DNA of 8,545 bases, from NCBI GenBank assembly GCA_022572825.1, contig JACZVE010000110.1, forward strand, positions 1 to 8,545. Reading direction: 5' to 3'. The DNA is from SAR324 cluster bacterium. GTDB taxonomy: Bacteria; SAR324; JACQKK01. This document shows, in pieces, positions 1 through 6,102 of the stretch (its first letter is position 1; every line of letters starts with the position of its first letter). A model generated the notes under the pieces. The model saw nothing but the letters and a program-made list of their open reading frames with translations, was not told the DNA's origin and searched no databases. Both the position numbers and the translations under genes were made by a program.

Positions 1-17
1 GACTTCGATGGTAATGC

Positions 18-63
18 CCCGAATTCGCTTTCGGGCGGCTCCTGCTCTCCATGAAATGGAGAG
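18..63. repeat. Two adjacent small hairpins
   Basis: The first inverted repeat is CCCGAA (18-23) with TTCGGG (30-35) and a 6-base loop. The second is CTCTCCAT (45-52) with ATGGAGAG (56-63) and a 3-base loop, an exact 8-bp stem. Neither is followed by a T-run on either strand, so a classical intrinsic terminator is not shown. They may mark the 3' end of a gene lying to the left of the window, but that is a guess. Confidence 0.35.
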
Positions 64-126
64 GGGGTTGGGGAGTGAGGCTTCACAAACGAAAACACAC
101 ACTGAGGCGCGAGCCATACCGGTGGC

Positions 127-157
127 TTGCTGAGCTAAAGGCATAGGGAATTAAAAT
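127..157 (+). promoter_or_regulatory. Possible sigma-70 promoter for the outer-membrane protein gene
   Basis: TTGCTG (127-132) could serve as a -35 box and TAAAAT (152-157) as a -10 box, separated by 19 bases. The -10 matches the consensus at five of six positions, the -35 at only three, and the spacing is longer than ideal. The patch is clearly more AT-rich than its surroundings. If it is used, transcription begins near 164. That would place the TTG codon at 160 outside the message and favour the ATG at 277 as the translation start. Confidence 0.3.
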
Positions 158-276
158 AATTGCAAGCTCCTAAATCGGCGCTCAGCCGCGTTAATCCGCG
201 GTTACCGCACGTAACCATTTGCAAGGAGTCGTGGCGGGTCAGGTGTGACCAAATCGTGCCTAAACGAAATCAGGGA

Positions 277-1830
277 ATGATGGAATTCTTGCACCATGGA
301 AGGCCGGGAAGGGCGCGAAGAGCCTACGCAGCCGGCGTCATACGGGCATTCGCGATCAGTGCGCTGCTCGGGTCGGCATGGCTGCCGAGCGCCGGGGCCG
401 CCTTGGCGCAAGTGAACTTCAAGCCGCTGGAGCGGGGCGATTACACGGAGGTGGAAGAGCGCCTGATCATCCTGCGCGGACTGGAAGTCAGTGCCGACTA
501 TGCCTTCAGGGTGCTGGTCAACAAGGGCGATGACCTGCCAGCCGATGAGCGCGGATCGGAAGCGGCCCACGATCTGCGCCTGAAGTTGAAGTCCGTCTTT
601 CACCGCGACGTGAGCATCAATCTGACCCTGGAGCTGGCCAAGGCGGAGTTTTCCGAAGCGGAGATCAGGCAAGCGCCCGAGGACAATAGGGGCCGCCTGA
701 CCGATGGCGCGGTCACGGGCATCAACGCCCGCGAAGCCTATCTGCGTTACGAGTTCAATCCGAACTCGGGTCTGATTGCGGGCAAGCAGGAGCTGTCAAT
801 CGGAGACCGCCGCGGTAAGCTGTTCCACGCGCTGGTGCCGGGAATTACGTTTGACTGCAAGGCGGGCACGTGGTGTTTTCCGTTCGGGTGGGCCGTGATC
901 GGGACTCGCGGCGGCGATACGGTGATTCACTTCGCTCTGCAATACACCGCCTGGGAGGGAACGGCGGATGGATTCCGGGACGCTCTCGAGGTGGAGGTTT
1001 TCCGCATCGTGTACAATGAGGCCGAAGTCCCTTTGGGCAAGAACCTCGGGCCGGCCAAGTTCAACCCCGATGATCCGGACAACGCAATGGGCCAAGCCGA
1101 CCCTTCCCAGCTGACTCGGTCCGATGGCAGCGCCATTTTCTATGACGCGGACAGTCAGGATTACTTCGGCTTGAGAATCAATTGGGAAGCCGGGCAGTTT
1201 TTCTTCAACCTCGACGCCGTGGCCCACACGGGCGTTCGCAAATATCACCTGTTCGACGCTACACAGCTATCCGTACAAGAGGTGAAGGGTTCGGCGGTGG
1301 AGTCGGAAATCGGTTATCGTTGGCCGACCCTGCGAATGGGACTGAGGCTGCTCACCGCAACCGGGGACAAGGACATTCGGGTTAACAAGGTCCTGACATT
1401 CGACCGCGGTCTGAGGGGATATCACGAGATCACGCCGGGCAGTTACCTGGGCACGCGGCTTTGGTTCAATGGCATCGATTCCGACGTGGACTTGGGTGGA
1501 GGCTTGGGCCACTCCATCAACAACACCCGAATGGTCGGGTTCTTTCTCGATTTCCAGGACCGGGAATCGGGAAAGATCGGCTACTCGCTGGGAATTTACC
1601 AGCTGCGACTGAACGAGCCCATTGAAGATATAACGGGAGAACTGCAGGACGTCATCGGCATCGAGATAGACAACATGCTGACGTGGTTTGCGCACAAGGC
1701 GCTGAAATTCCAGTTCGAGCTGAACGGCATCTTCGCCGGCGGGGCCTTCCGGGCAGACGATTTTACGTTGCCCGAAGCCAATCCGGACAATCTCACCCAG
1801 GCCGTATTCCGGCTCGTCTACTCATTCTAG
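277..1830 (+). CDS. Outer-membrane beta-barrel protein, alginate-export/porin-like
   Basis: The 517-residue product looks like a secreted outer-membrane barrel, and its substrate is unknown. The N-terminus has an Arg-rich n-region (R9, R12, R14, R15), a hydrophobic core at about 21-43 and a likely signal peptidase I site after A42-L43-A44. The mature part shows alternating hydrophobic/polar strands rich in Tyr, Phe and Gly, separated by acidic Asp/Asn/Gly loops, and it ends in Y-S-F, the C-terminal Phe typical of BAM-inserted barrels. A stretch reading REAYLRYEF then AGKQELSIGDRRG recalls the alginate-export/porin superfamily, but I cannot assign the exact family. Two cysteines (C194, C200) flank a short loop. 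The frame stays open up to a TTG at 160, but that extension looks non-coding, so the ATG at 277 (or the adjacent one at 280, just after AGGGA) is chosen. hemL follows after 41 bases and may share its transcript. Confidence 0.72.
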   Translation: MMEFLHHGRPGRARRAYAAGVIRAFAISALLGSAWLPSAGAALAQVNFKPLERGDYTEVEERLIILRGLEVSADYAFRVLVNKGDDLPADERGSEAAHDLRLKLKSVFHRDVSINLTLELAKAEFSEAEIRQAPEDNRGRLTDGAVTGINAREAYLRYEFNPNSGLIAGKQELSIGDRRGKLFHALVPGITFDCKAGTWCFPFGWAVIGTRGGDTVIHFALQYTAWEGTADGFRDALEVEVFRIVYNEAEVPLGKNLGPAKFNPDDPDNAMGQADPSQLTRSDGSAIFYDADSQDYFGLRINWEAGQFFFNLDAVAHTGVRKYHLFDATQLSVQEVKGSAVESEIGYRWPTLRMGLRLLTATGDKDIRVNKVLTFDRGLRGYHEITPGSYLGTRLWFNGIDSDVDLGGGLGHSINNTRMVGFFLDFQDRESGKIGYSLGIYQLRLNEPIEDITGELQDVIGIEIDNMLTWFAHKALKFQFELNGIFAGGAFRADDFTLPEANPDNLTQAVFRLVYSF

Positions 1831-1871
1831 ACGGCGCGCACGCCGACGCGGACGAACTCGCAGGTGCATCC

Positions 1872-3176
1872 ATGAAGCCACCCTTTCGGCAGCTCCCCGG
1901 CGCCCGATCCGTGGACCTGTTCGCCAGGGCACAGCAATCGCTGGTGGGTGGGGTCAACAGTCCGGTGCGGGCCTTTCGCTCCGTCGGCATGTCGCCCCTG
2001 TTCATCAAGAGGGGCAAGGGCGCCAGGATCTACGACGCCGACGACAACGAGTTCATCGATTTCGTGGGATCCTGGGGTCCCCTCATCCTTGGCCATGCCC
2101 ATGAGGCGGTGCTGGAGGCGGTGGCCGGGGCGCTGCGCTCCGGCACCTCCTTCGGTGCCCCCTGCGAAGCGGAAGTGCTGCTGGCCGAGCAGCTGAAAGA
2201 CGCCTGCCCCGCCGTGGACCTGGTGCGCTTCGTCAATTCCGGCAACGAGGCCACCCAGGGCGCCCTGCGCGCCGCCCGCGGATTCACCGGCCGGGAGCGC
2301 GTGATCAAGTTCGCCGGGTGCTATCACGGCAGCGTGGACTCGCTGTTGGTCAAGGCCGGCTCCGGCGCGATGACGCTCGGGGTGGCGGATTCCGGGGGCG
2401 TGCCGGCCTCCTTCGTGGAATCCACGCTGATCGCCGAGTTCAACGATCTGCAGTCGGTGCTGGACCTGGTGAACGAGTTTCCCGGAGAGATCGCCGCCGT
2501 TATACTGGAGCTGATCCCCGGGAATATGGGCGTCATCAGGCCCGAGCTGACCTTCCTGCGGGGATTGCGCGACGTGTGCGACCGCGAGGGGATTTTGTTG
2601 ATCTGCGATGAAGTCATGACCGGATTTCGCGTCGCGCGTGGTGGCGCCCAAAGCCTGTTCGAGCTCACGCCCGACCTGTCGACCTTCGGCAAGGTCATCG
2701 GCGGTGGATTTCCCGTCGGCGCATACGGTGGCCGGGCGGACGTGATGTCGCAGGTGGCGCCGCTGGGCCCGGTGTATCAGGCCGGCACGCTGTCGGGCAA
2801 TCCCGTCGCCATGGCCGCCGGGTTGGCGGCGCTCTCGCTGCTGGAAGACGAGACGATCTACACCGAACTGGGGGCCAAATCACAAGCCCTGGTGGACGGC
2901 TTCCGGTCGGCTGCCGCGGAGCGGGGCATCGCATTGCAGACGGCCTGCTTCGGCGGCATGTTCGGATTCTTCTTCGCCGAAAGACCGGTTCGCAATTATG
3001 CGGACGCCCTTGCTTCAAACGTGGATATCTATCCCCGCTTCTTCAAGGGGATGTTGCAGCAGGGCATCTATCTGGCGCCCTCGCCCTACGAGGCCCTGTT
3101 CATGTCAACCGCCCATGACGACGGCGATTTGGAGTGTACACTCGACGCGTTCCGGGAGGTGCTGCGGCATCTGTAG
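1872..3176 (+). CDS. hemL: Glutamate-1-semialdehyde 2,1-aminomutase
   Basis: This PLP enzyme converts glutamate-1-semialdehyde to 5-aminolevulinate, the last step of the C5 route into tetrapyrroles (heme, siroheme, cobamides), in the cytoplasm. The product has 434 residues, close to the usual 425-435, and is recognisable end to end. GGVNSPVRAF lies near the N-terminus, Y151-H152-G153 stacks on the cofactor, D246 in DEVMTGFRV pairs with the pyridine nitrogen, K274 in FGKVIGGG is the Schiff-base lysine, T306 is in YQAGTLSGNP, and E407 is the gating-region glutamate. Odd points: the family's SGTEA cofactor loop reads SGNEA (N125), YHGH reads YHGS (S154), and EPVAGNM reads ELIPGNM. The reading frame is open upstream to 1683, but the ATG at 1872 gives the family's normal N-terminus; its Shine-Dalgarno (AGG at 1862-1864) is weak. 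The gene sits directly upstream of the ATP synthase membrane-sector genes. Confidence 0.95.
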   Translation: MKPPFRQLPGARSVDLFARAQQSLVGGVNSPVRAFRSVGMSPLFIKRGKGARIYDADDNEFIDFVGSWGPLILGHAHEAVLEAVAGALRSGTSFGAPCEAEVLLAEQLKDACPAVDLVRFVNSGNEATQGALRAARGFTGRERVIKFAGCYHGSVDSLLVKAGSGAMTLGVADSGGVPASFVESTLIAEFNDLQSVLDLVNEFPGEIAAVILELIPGNMGVIRPELTFLRGLRDVCDREGILLICDEVMTGFRVARGGAQSLFELTPDLSTFGKVIGGGFPVGAYGGRADVMSQVAPLGPVYQAGTLSGNPVAMAAGLAALSLLEDETIYTELGAKSQALVDGFRSAAAERGIALQTACFGGMFGFFFAERPVRNYADALASNVDIYPRFFKGMLQQGIYLAPSPYEALFMSTAHDDGDLECTLDAFREVLRHL

Positions 3177-3289
3177 GCCGATCGCGGCGCGTTCAATGGG
3201 CGGCGCCGGCGGCATGTCGGCCACCGCGAACGTGGTATCCTACGGCCCGTCGACTGGACGGCCCCACGATCTGAATGGATTGCGCACCG

Positions 3290-3523
3290 ATGGCAAACCC
3301 GCACAACAGGTACCGGCGCTACCTGCGCTTCAGCACGGTGGGACTGGAACTTGGCTTTGCCGTGATTATCGGTCTGGTGGTCGGGCAGTACCTGGACAAA
3401 TGGCTCGGAACCGAACCGTGGCTGTTGCTGCTCTTTCTGATTTTCGGGATGGCTGCGGGATTCCGGAGCGTATTCCGGCTGCTGAAGGACATGAACGCCG
3501 GGAATGGAGACGAGGAGGTCTGA
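3290..3523 (+). CDS. atpZ: AtpZ/AtpI-family small membrane protein
   Basis: This is a 77-residue inner-membrane protein of the AtpZ type (the family Pfam calls ATPase_gene1), commonly the first gene of ATP synthase membrane-sector clusters. AtpZ is thought to help AtpI with Mg2+ uptake or c-ring assembly, and it is not a core subunit. A basic N-terminus (RYRRY) is followed by a first membrane helix around residues 15-35, ending in GQYLDKWLGTEPW. A second helix around 42-60 ends in AGFRSVFRLL and is followed by an acidic tail. The G-x-x-x-G...LD..LGT.P pattern is the family hallmark. An ATG at 3275 in the same frame would add five residues; neither start has a good ribosome binding site. Its TGA overlaps the ATG of the next gene (TGATG), so the two are translationally coupled. 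No clear promoter is seen in the 113 bases after hemL, although TATCCT at 3236-3241 is a weak -10 candidate. Confidence 0.82.
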   Translation: MANPHNRYRRYLRFSTVGLELGFAVIIGLVVGQYLDKWLGTEPWLLLLFLIFGMAAGFRSVFRLLKDMNAGNGDEEV

Positions 3524-3921
3524 TGGCGGCTTCCGGCGCGAATCACCCTGTATCGGTCACCGGTGCGAAGTCGGTGTGGATCTTCTTCGCGATTCTGGTC
3601 GCCTCCGGCGTCGTTATGGCAAGCGTTGGCGCCCTGTTGCGGGGGGTTGACTTCGCAAATGCCGTGTTGCTAGGTTTTGTAATTGTGGCCATCAATTTTC
3701 TGTGGACGAAAAAAGCAGTCAAATCAGTCATACTGGACAAAAGGCCCAACGCGCTGCTGATCGCTTCATTCGTCGTCAAATTCGCACTGACCGCATTTAT
3801 TCTCTATTACGCGATTCGAATACTGCAATTCGACCCGATGGGTGTATTGGTGGGTTTGTCCGCCTTGCTCGCCGCCAGCTTGCTCTTCGGACTGCATGTC
3901 GCAGTCAGGAAAGCGCAGTGA
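3523..3921 (+). CDS. atpI: ATP synthase protein I-like membrane protein
   Basis: This is a 132-residue hydrophobic protein with four predicted membrane helices, at roughly residues 17-36, 44-60, 75-97 and 103-125. A basic stretch (WTKKAVKSVILDKRP) lies between helices two and three. Length, topology and the position between an AtpZ-type gene and atpB fit the AtpI (UncI) family, which helps assemble the c-ring and is not part of the finished enzyme. Similarity of AtpI proteins is low, so the call rests heavily on context. The start is firm: GAGGAGG at 3512-3518 lies 4 bases before the ATG, and the ATG overlaps the preceding stop. The frame is also open far upstream into hemL (to 2998), but that part is an out-of-frame shadow. 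A 73-base gap follows before atpB. Confidence 0.78.
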   Translation: MAASGANHPVSVTGAKSVWIFFAILVASGVVMASVGALLRGVDFANAVLLGFVIVAINFLWTKKAVKSVILDKRPNALLIASFVVKFALTAFILYYAIRILQFDPMGVLVGLSALLAASLLFGLHVAVRKAQ

Positions 3922-3935
3922 AATAAGTTGGCAGT

Positions 3936-4010
3936 GAAGAAGGCCTGATGCGCAAGGCGGGTGCCTGGCGCGCCGAAACCGGCCCGATGACGGCATGGAA
4001 CAACCTATAA
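3936..4010 (+). promoter_or_regulatory. 20-residue leader ORF with strong ribosome binding site, overlapping the atpB start
   Basis: GAAGAAGG (3936-3943) is the best Shine-Dalgarno near atpB, but the ATG it serves is at 3948, 4 bases downstream. That ATG opens a 20-codon frame (beginning MRKAGAWRAE) which stops at TAA 4008-4010. The atpB ATG at 3995 lies inside this small frame and has no Shine-Dalgarno of its own. It is also the only ATG, GTG or TTG start in the atpB frame downstream of an in-frame stop at 3935. Ribosomes terminating at 4010 could restart at 3995, which would couple atpB to the leader. The geometry is seen directly in the sequence; the coupling is inference. The peptide itself shows no recognisable feature. 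Confidence 0.45.
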
Positions 4011-4708
4011 CGTGGGGCGCCCTGCTGCTGGGGGGTCTGGAACACCGCATGGCCGAATACGGCATCGACCCCCATGCGGGCATCGACGCATTGGTGGTGT
4101 CGGTGTTGCTGATCGGGTTTGCTTACGTTGCGGGGAGGAAGTTCCGCCGGTCGGAAATGGTCGAGCCGGAGGGAAAGGTGTCACTTTCCTTCGTGGCGGA
4201 ATGGATAATCTCGTCGCTTTTGCATCTCTTTAACGGAATCATTGCCCATGGCGCACACAAACTTTTCTTTATCCTGGGCACTTTTGCGTTTTTTATCCTC
4301 GGGAACAACTTGATCGGGTTGATCCCTGGATTCAATCCGCCCACCGATCAGTTCAACGTGACCATCGTCCTGGCGCTCATGACGTTCGTGACGGCGCATT
4401 TCATAGGGATCAAGACGCATGGATTCGGTTACATCAAGAAGTTCATGGGCCCCATTTGGTGGATCGCACCGTTGATGCTTCCCATCGAGCTCATCAGCCA
4501 TCTGGTGCGTCCCCTATCCTTATCCATCCGCTTGTTTGGCAACATGACCGGCGATCACAAGGTCGTGTTGGTATTCAGCTCTCTGCTGGCTCTTGGGCTA
4601 CCCATACCGTTCATGGGATTGGGCGTATTCATCGCTTTCCTGCAAGCGTTCGTGTTTATTCTCCTATCCTCTGTCTACTTCCAGGACGCGCTGGAGCCTG
4701 CCCATTAG
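3995..4708 (+). CDS. atpB: F-type ATP synthase subunit a
   Basis: Subunit a is the stator half of the ion channel that lets ions reach and leave the rotating c-ring in the inner membrane. The 237-residue protein has the usual five to six helices and the diagnostic segment ISHLVRPLSLSIRLFGNM. In it, R179 is the essential arginine (Escherichia coli R210) and N183 belongs to the conserved RLFGN. Earlier, GNNLIGLIPGFNPPT and KFMGPIWWIAPLM match the deltaproteobacterial form of the protein as I remember it. At the positions of E. coli E219 and H245, a co-varying pair in the outlet half-channel, this protein has H188 and G210. Q217 in FLQAF matches E. coli Q252. It lies between the atpI-type gene and atpE in the standard membrane-sector order. 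The start has no Shine-Dalgarno and is embedded in a short leader frame. Confidence 0.96.
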   Translation: MEQPITWGALLLGGLEHRMAEYGIDPHAGIDALVVSVLLIGFAYVAGRKFRRSEMVEPEGKVSLSFVAEWIISSLLHLFNGIIAHGAHKLFFILGTFAFFILGNNLIGLIPGFNPPTDQFNVTIVLALMTFVTAHFIGIKTHGFGYIKKFMGPIWWIAPLMLPIELISHLVRPLSLSIRLFGNMTGDHKVVLVFSSLLALGLPIPFMGLGVFIAFLQAFVFILLSSVYFQDALEPAH

Positions 4709-4750
4709 TGAGCTTCCTCTCGGTGCGGTTTATCTCTTCAAGGCAGCAAC

Positions 4751-5056
4751 ATGAAAAAGAAATTGGTGCTTCTGCTTGCATTTGGCTTGGTTTTGCTGGC
4801 GTCTTCCCTCTATGCGGCCGAAGGGGAACTGGCCACCTTCGGATTGGCGTTGGGTGCCGGCCTGGCCGTGGGGGTGGCCGCCTTGGGAGGAGGCGTGGGG
4901 CAGGGGATCGCGGTCAATGCCGCGCTGCAGGGAATAGCCCGCAATCCAGGCGCCGCGGACCGAATTTTCACTCCGATGATCATCGGTTTGGCGCTGATCG
5001 AGTCGCTGGTGATCTATGGGTTGGTGATTGCCTTCATTCTTCAGGGCAAGATCTGA
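4751..5056 (+). CDS. atpE: F-type ATP synthase subunit c, with N-terminal signal-like extension
   Basis: This is the ion-carrying ring subunit of the ATP synthase. The product has 101 residues, about 20 more than the typical c subunit. The first 23 or so look like a Sec signal peptide (three Lys, hydrophobic core, ending Y-A-A before E24), and removing them leaves the usual size of about 78. The rest is the standard hairpin: a Gly-rich first helix with GGGVGQG, the polar loop R64-N65-P66, and a second helix with the ion-binding E84. Q51, E84, S85 and Y89 line up with Q32, E65, S66 and Y70 of the Na+-type Ilyobacter c-ring as I recall it, including the 33-residue Q-to-E spacing; the V63 position is L82. 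AAGG (4740-4743) precedes the ATG by 7 bases. There are 42 bases between atpB and this gene, and no atpF follows. Confidence 0.95.
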   Translation: MKKKLVLLLAFGLVLLASSLYAAEGELATFGLALGAGLAVGVAALGGGVGQGIAVNAALQGIARNPGAADRIFTPMIIGLALIESLVIYGLVIAFILQGKI

Positions 5057-5067
5057 TCCTGTCGCAC

Positions 5068-5096
5068 GGTCCCCGCCCATCCCGGCGGCGGGGATC
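5068..5096 (+). terminator. Terminator-like hairpin after atpE
   Basis: GGTCCCCGCC (5068-5077) pairs with GGCGGGGATC (5087-5096), giving a 10-bp stem with one G-U wobble around a 9-base loop, only 11 bases after the atpE stop. No T-run follows, so this is not a classical intrinsic terminator. It may instead cause factor-assisted termination or protect the mRNA 3' end. It fits the end of the atp transcription unit, since the next gene is on the opposite strand. Confidence 0.5.
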
Positions 5097-5130
5097 GCAT
5101 AGCCTGCTGCCCGCTGCACCGCCTATACGT

Positions 5131-5152
5131 ACCTGCGGAGCGCATCCGCGGT
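5131..5152. repeat. Hairpin between convergent genes
   Basis: ACC-T-GCGGA (5131-5139) pairs with TCCGC-GGT (5145-5152), an 8-bp stem with one bulged T and a 5-base loop. It lies between the 3' ends of atpE (+) and the EamA gene (-), so it could act as a barrier to transcription from either side. No flanking T-run is present. The 141-base gap between the two genes otherwise holds nothing I recognise. Confidence 0.3.
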
Positions 5153-5197
5153 GGTTGTGCGAATGCCACGGCGGAGGCGCAGTCGCTCAGCCGCCAC

Positions 5198-6079
5198 TCA
5201 GCTGATGGCGACCGCAATCGCTCCGGCCACGACCAGCACCACGCCGGCAAAGATGCGCGGGCCCAGGCGCTCGATGCCGAACATGAGGCTGAAGACGAAG
5301 GTGAACAGCGGATAGGTGGAGATCACCGGCGACACGACGATCACCTGCCCCAGGCTTAATGCCGCGTAAAAGCTGGCGAACGCCATGCCGTTGAGCACCC
5401 CCGTCACCACGAACCAGCGCAGGCCGCCCCGCGGAGCCGCCCGGGCCAGGCTGCGGCCGCTCAGCCGATAGGCAAGCGAGACCACGAGGAGGGAGACGGT
5501 GAACGTAACCAGCGCCGCCGTGAACGGTGCGGGTGCCACGGCGAAGCCGATCTTGGCGGCCATGTACGCGATGCCCCGCAGAATCGCCGCGCCCAACGGG
5601 AACAGCAGCGCCCAGTAGCGCCAATCCCGCGCTCCCCGGCCCCGCCAGGACAGCACCATCACGCCCGCCACGATTCCCAGCGTGCCCAGCCCCACGTTAA
5701 CCGTGGGCTGCTCCCCCAGCACCAGCACCGCGCTGATCGCCGCGAACAACGGCGCCGTCGCGGCCACCGTGCCGGAGATGGTGGGACCGAGCCGGCGGTT
5801 GCCTTCGAAGGCCAGAAACAGCGAGATGGTGGGAGTGAACAGCCCGATGAGGGCGAACACCGGCAGAAATACGAGCAGCCGGTCTGCCGTCCAGTCCGCC
5901 TCCCGCAGAAAGAAGGGAAACAGCGTCCAGTAGAAGGCAGTGGTCGACCCGATGGAGACCAGGGCGCCGGTAAGGGCATCGGCATGGCGCAGCCCGAACC
6001 GCGACACCAGGTTGGAGATCCCGAACAGGAACGCCGCGCTCAGCGCCAGCACGATGGGGAGCAGGTGGGCATCGGCCAT
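5198..6079 (-). CDS. EamA-domain (DMT superfamily) transporter
   Basis: This is a 293-residue inner-membrane protein made of two EamA repeats (about residues 8-145 and 157-292) with five predicted helices each, the standard ten-helix drug/metabolite transporter layout. Hallmarks are SAAFLFGISNLVSRFG at the start of repeat one, APLFAAISAVLVLGE near its end, and the matching YPLFTFVFSLMFGIE in repeat two. Members mostly export amino acids, nucleotides or other metabolites, and the substrate cannot be read from the sequence. The length is normal and both halves are intact, so the gene is probably functional. The start at 6079 gives a normal N-terminus but has only a weak purine-rich upstream region. 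It faces atpE convergently. A remnant of a second EamA gene lies 23 bases upstream on the same strand. Confidence 0.93.
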   Translation of the reverse strand: MADAHLLPIVLALSAAFLFGISNLVSRFGLRHADALTGALVSIGSTTAFYWTLFPFFLREADWTADRLLVFLPVFALIGLFTPTISLFLAFEGNRRLGPTISGTVAATAPLFAAISAVLVLGEQPTVNVGLGTLGIVAGVMVLSWRGRGARDWRYWALLFPLGAAILRGIAYMAAKIGFAVAPAPFTAALVTFTVSLLVVSLAYRLSGRSLARAAPRGGLRWFVVTGVLNGMAFASFYAALSLGQVIVVSPVISTYPLFTFVFSLMFGIERLGPRIFAGVVLVVAGAIAVAIS

Positions 6080-6102
6080 GGGTTGCTCTGCGCCGCGGGA
6101 TG

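Larger units (their letters stand above)
1..276. other. Left-edge non-coding region
   Basis: No convincing gene is visible on either strand here. The + strand frames close at stops around positions 12, 54 and 133 without a start that has a ribosome binding site. What can be seen is two short hairpins in the first 65 bases and an AT-rich patch at 151-160 that could be a promoter -10 region. The rest probably serves as upstream region and leader of the outer-membrane protein gene. Confidence 0.5.

Noticed and set aside
1..52. Start of a leftward gene from the ATG complement at 50-52.
   Set aside because: Only 17 codons are in the window, there is no ribosome site, and the start overlaps a hairpin stem.
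160..276. TTG start that would extend the outer-membrane protein by 39 residues.
   Set aside because: The extension would bury the signal peptide, and the TTG falls at or before the likely transcription start. The ATG at 277 gives a sensible exported N-terminus.
1827..2651. A 274-codon open frame antisense to hemL.
   Set aside because: It is a high-GC shadow: Gly/His/Gln-rich translation with no domain, lying fully opposite a certain gene.
2998..3921. A 307-codon open frame reading from inside hemL through the atpI-type gene.
   Set aside because: The first 175 codons are the out-of-frame shadow of hemL, the intergenic gap and atpZ. A strong ribosome site and a stop-start overlap place the real start at 3523.
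3290..5056. An N-ATPase operon (atpD-C-Q-R-B-E-F-A-G type), suggested by two small membrane proteins before atpB and a Na+-like c subunit.
   Set aside because: hemL, not atpD/atpC, lies upstream. No atpF/A/G follows atpE. The second small protein is longer, with four helices, and fits AtpI better than AtpR.
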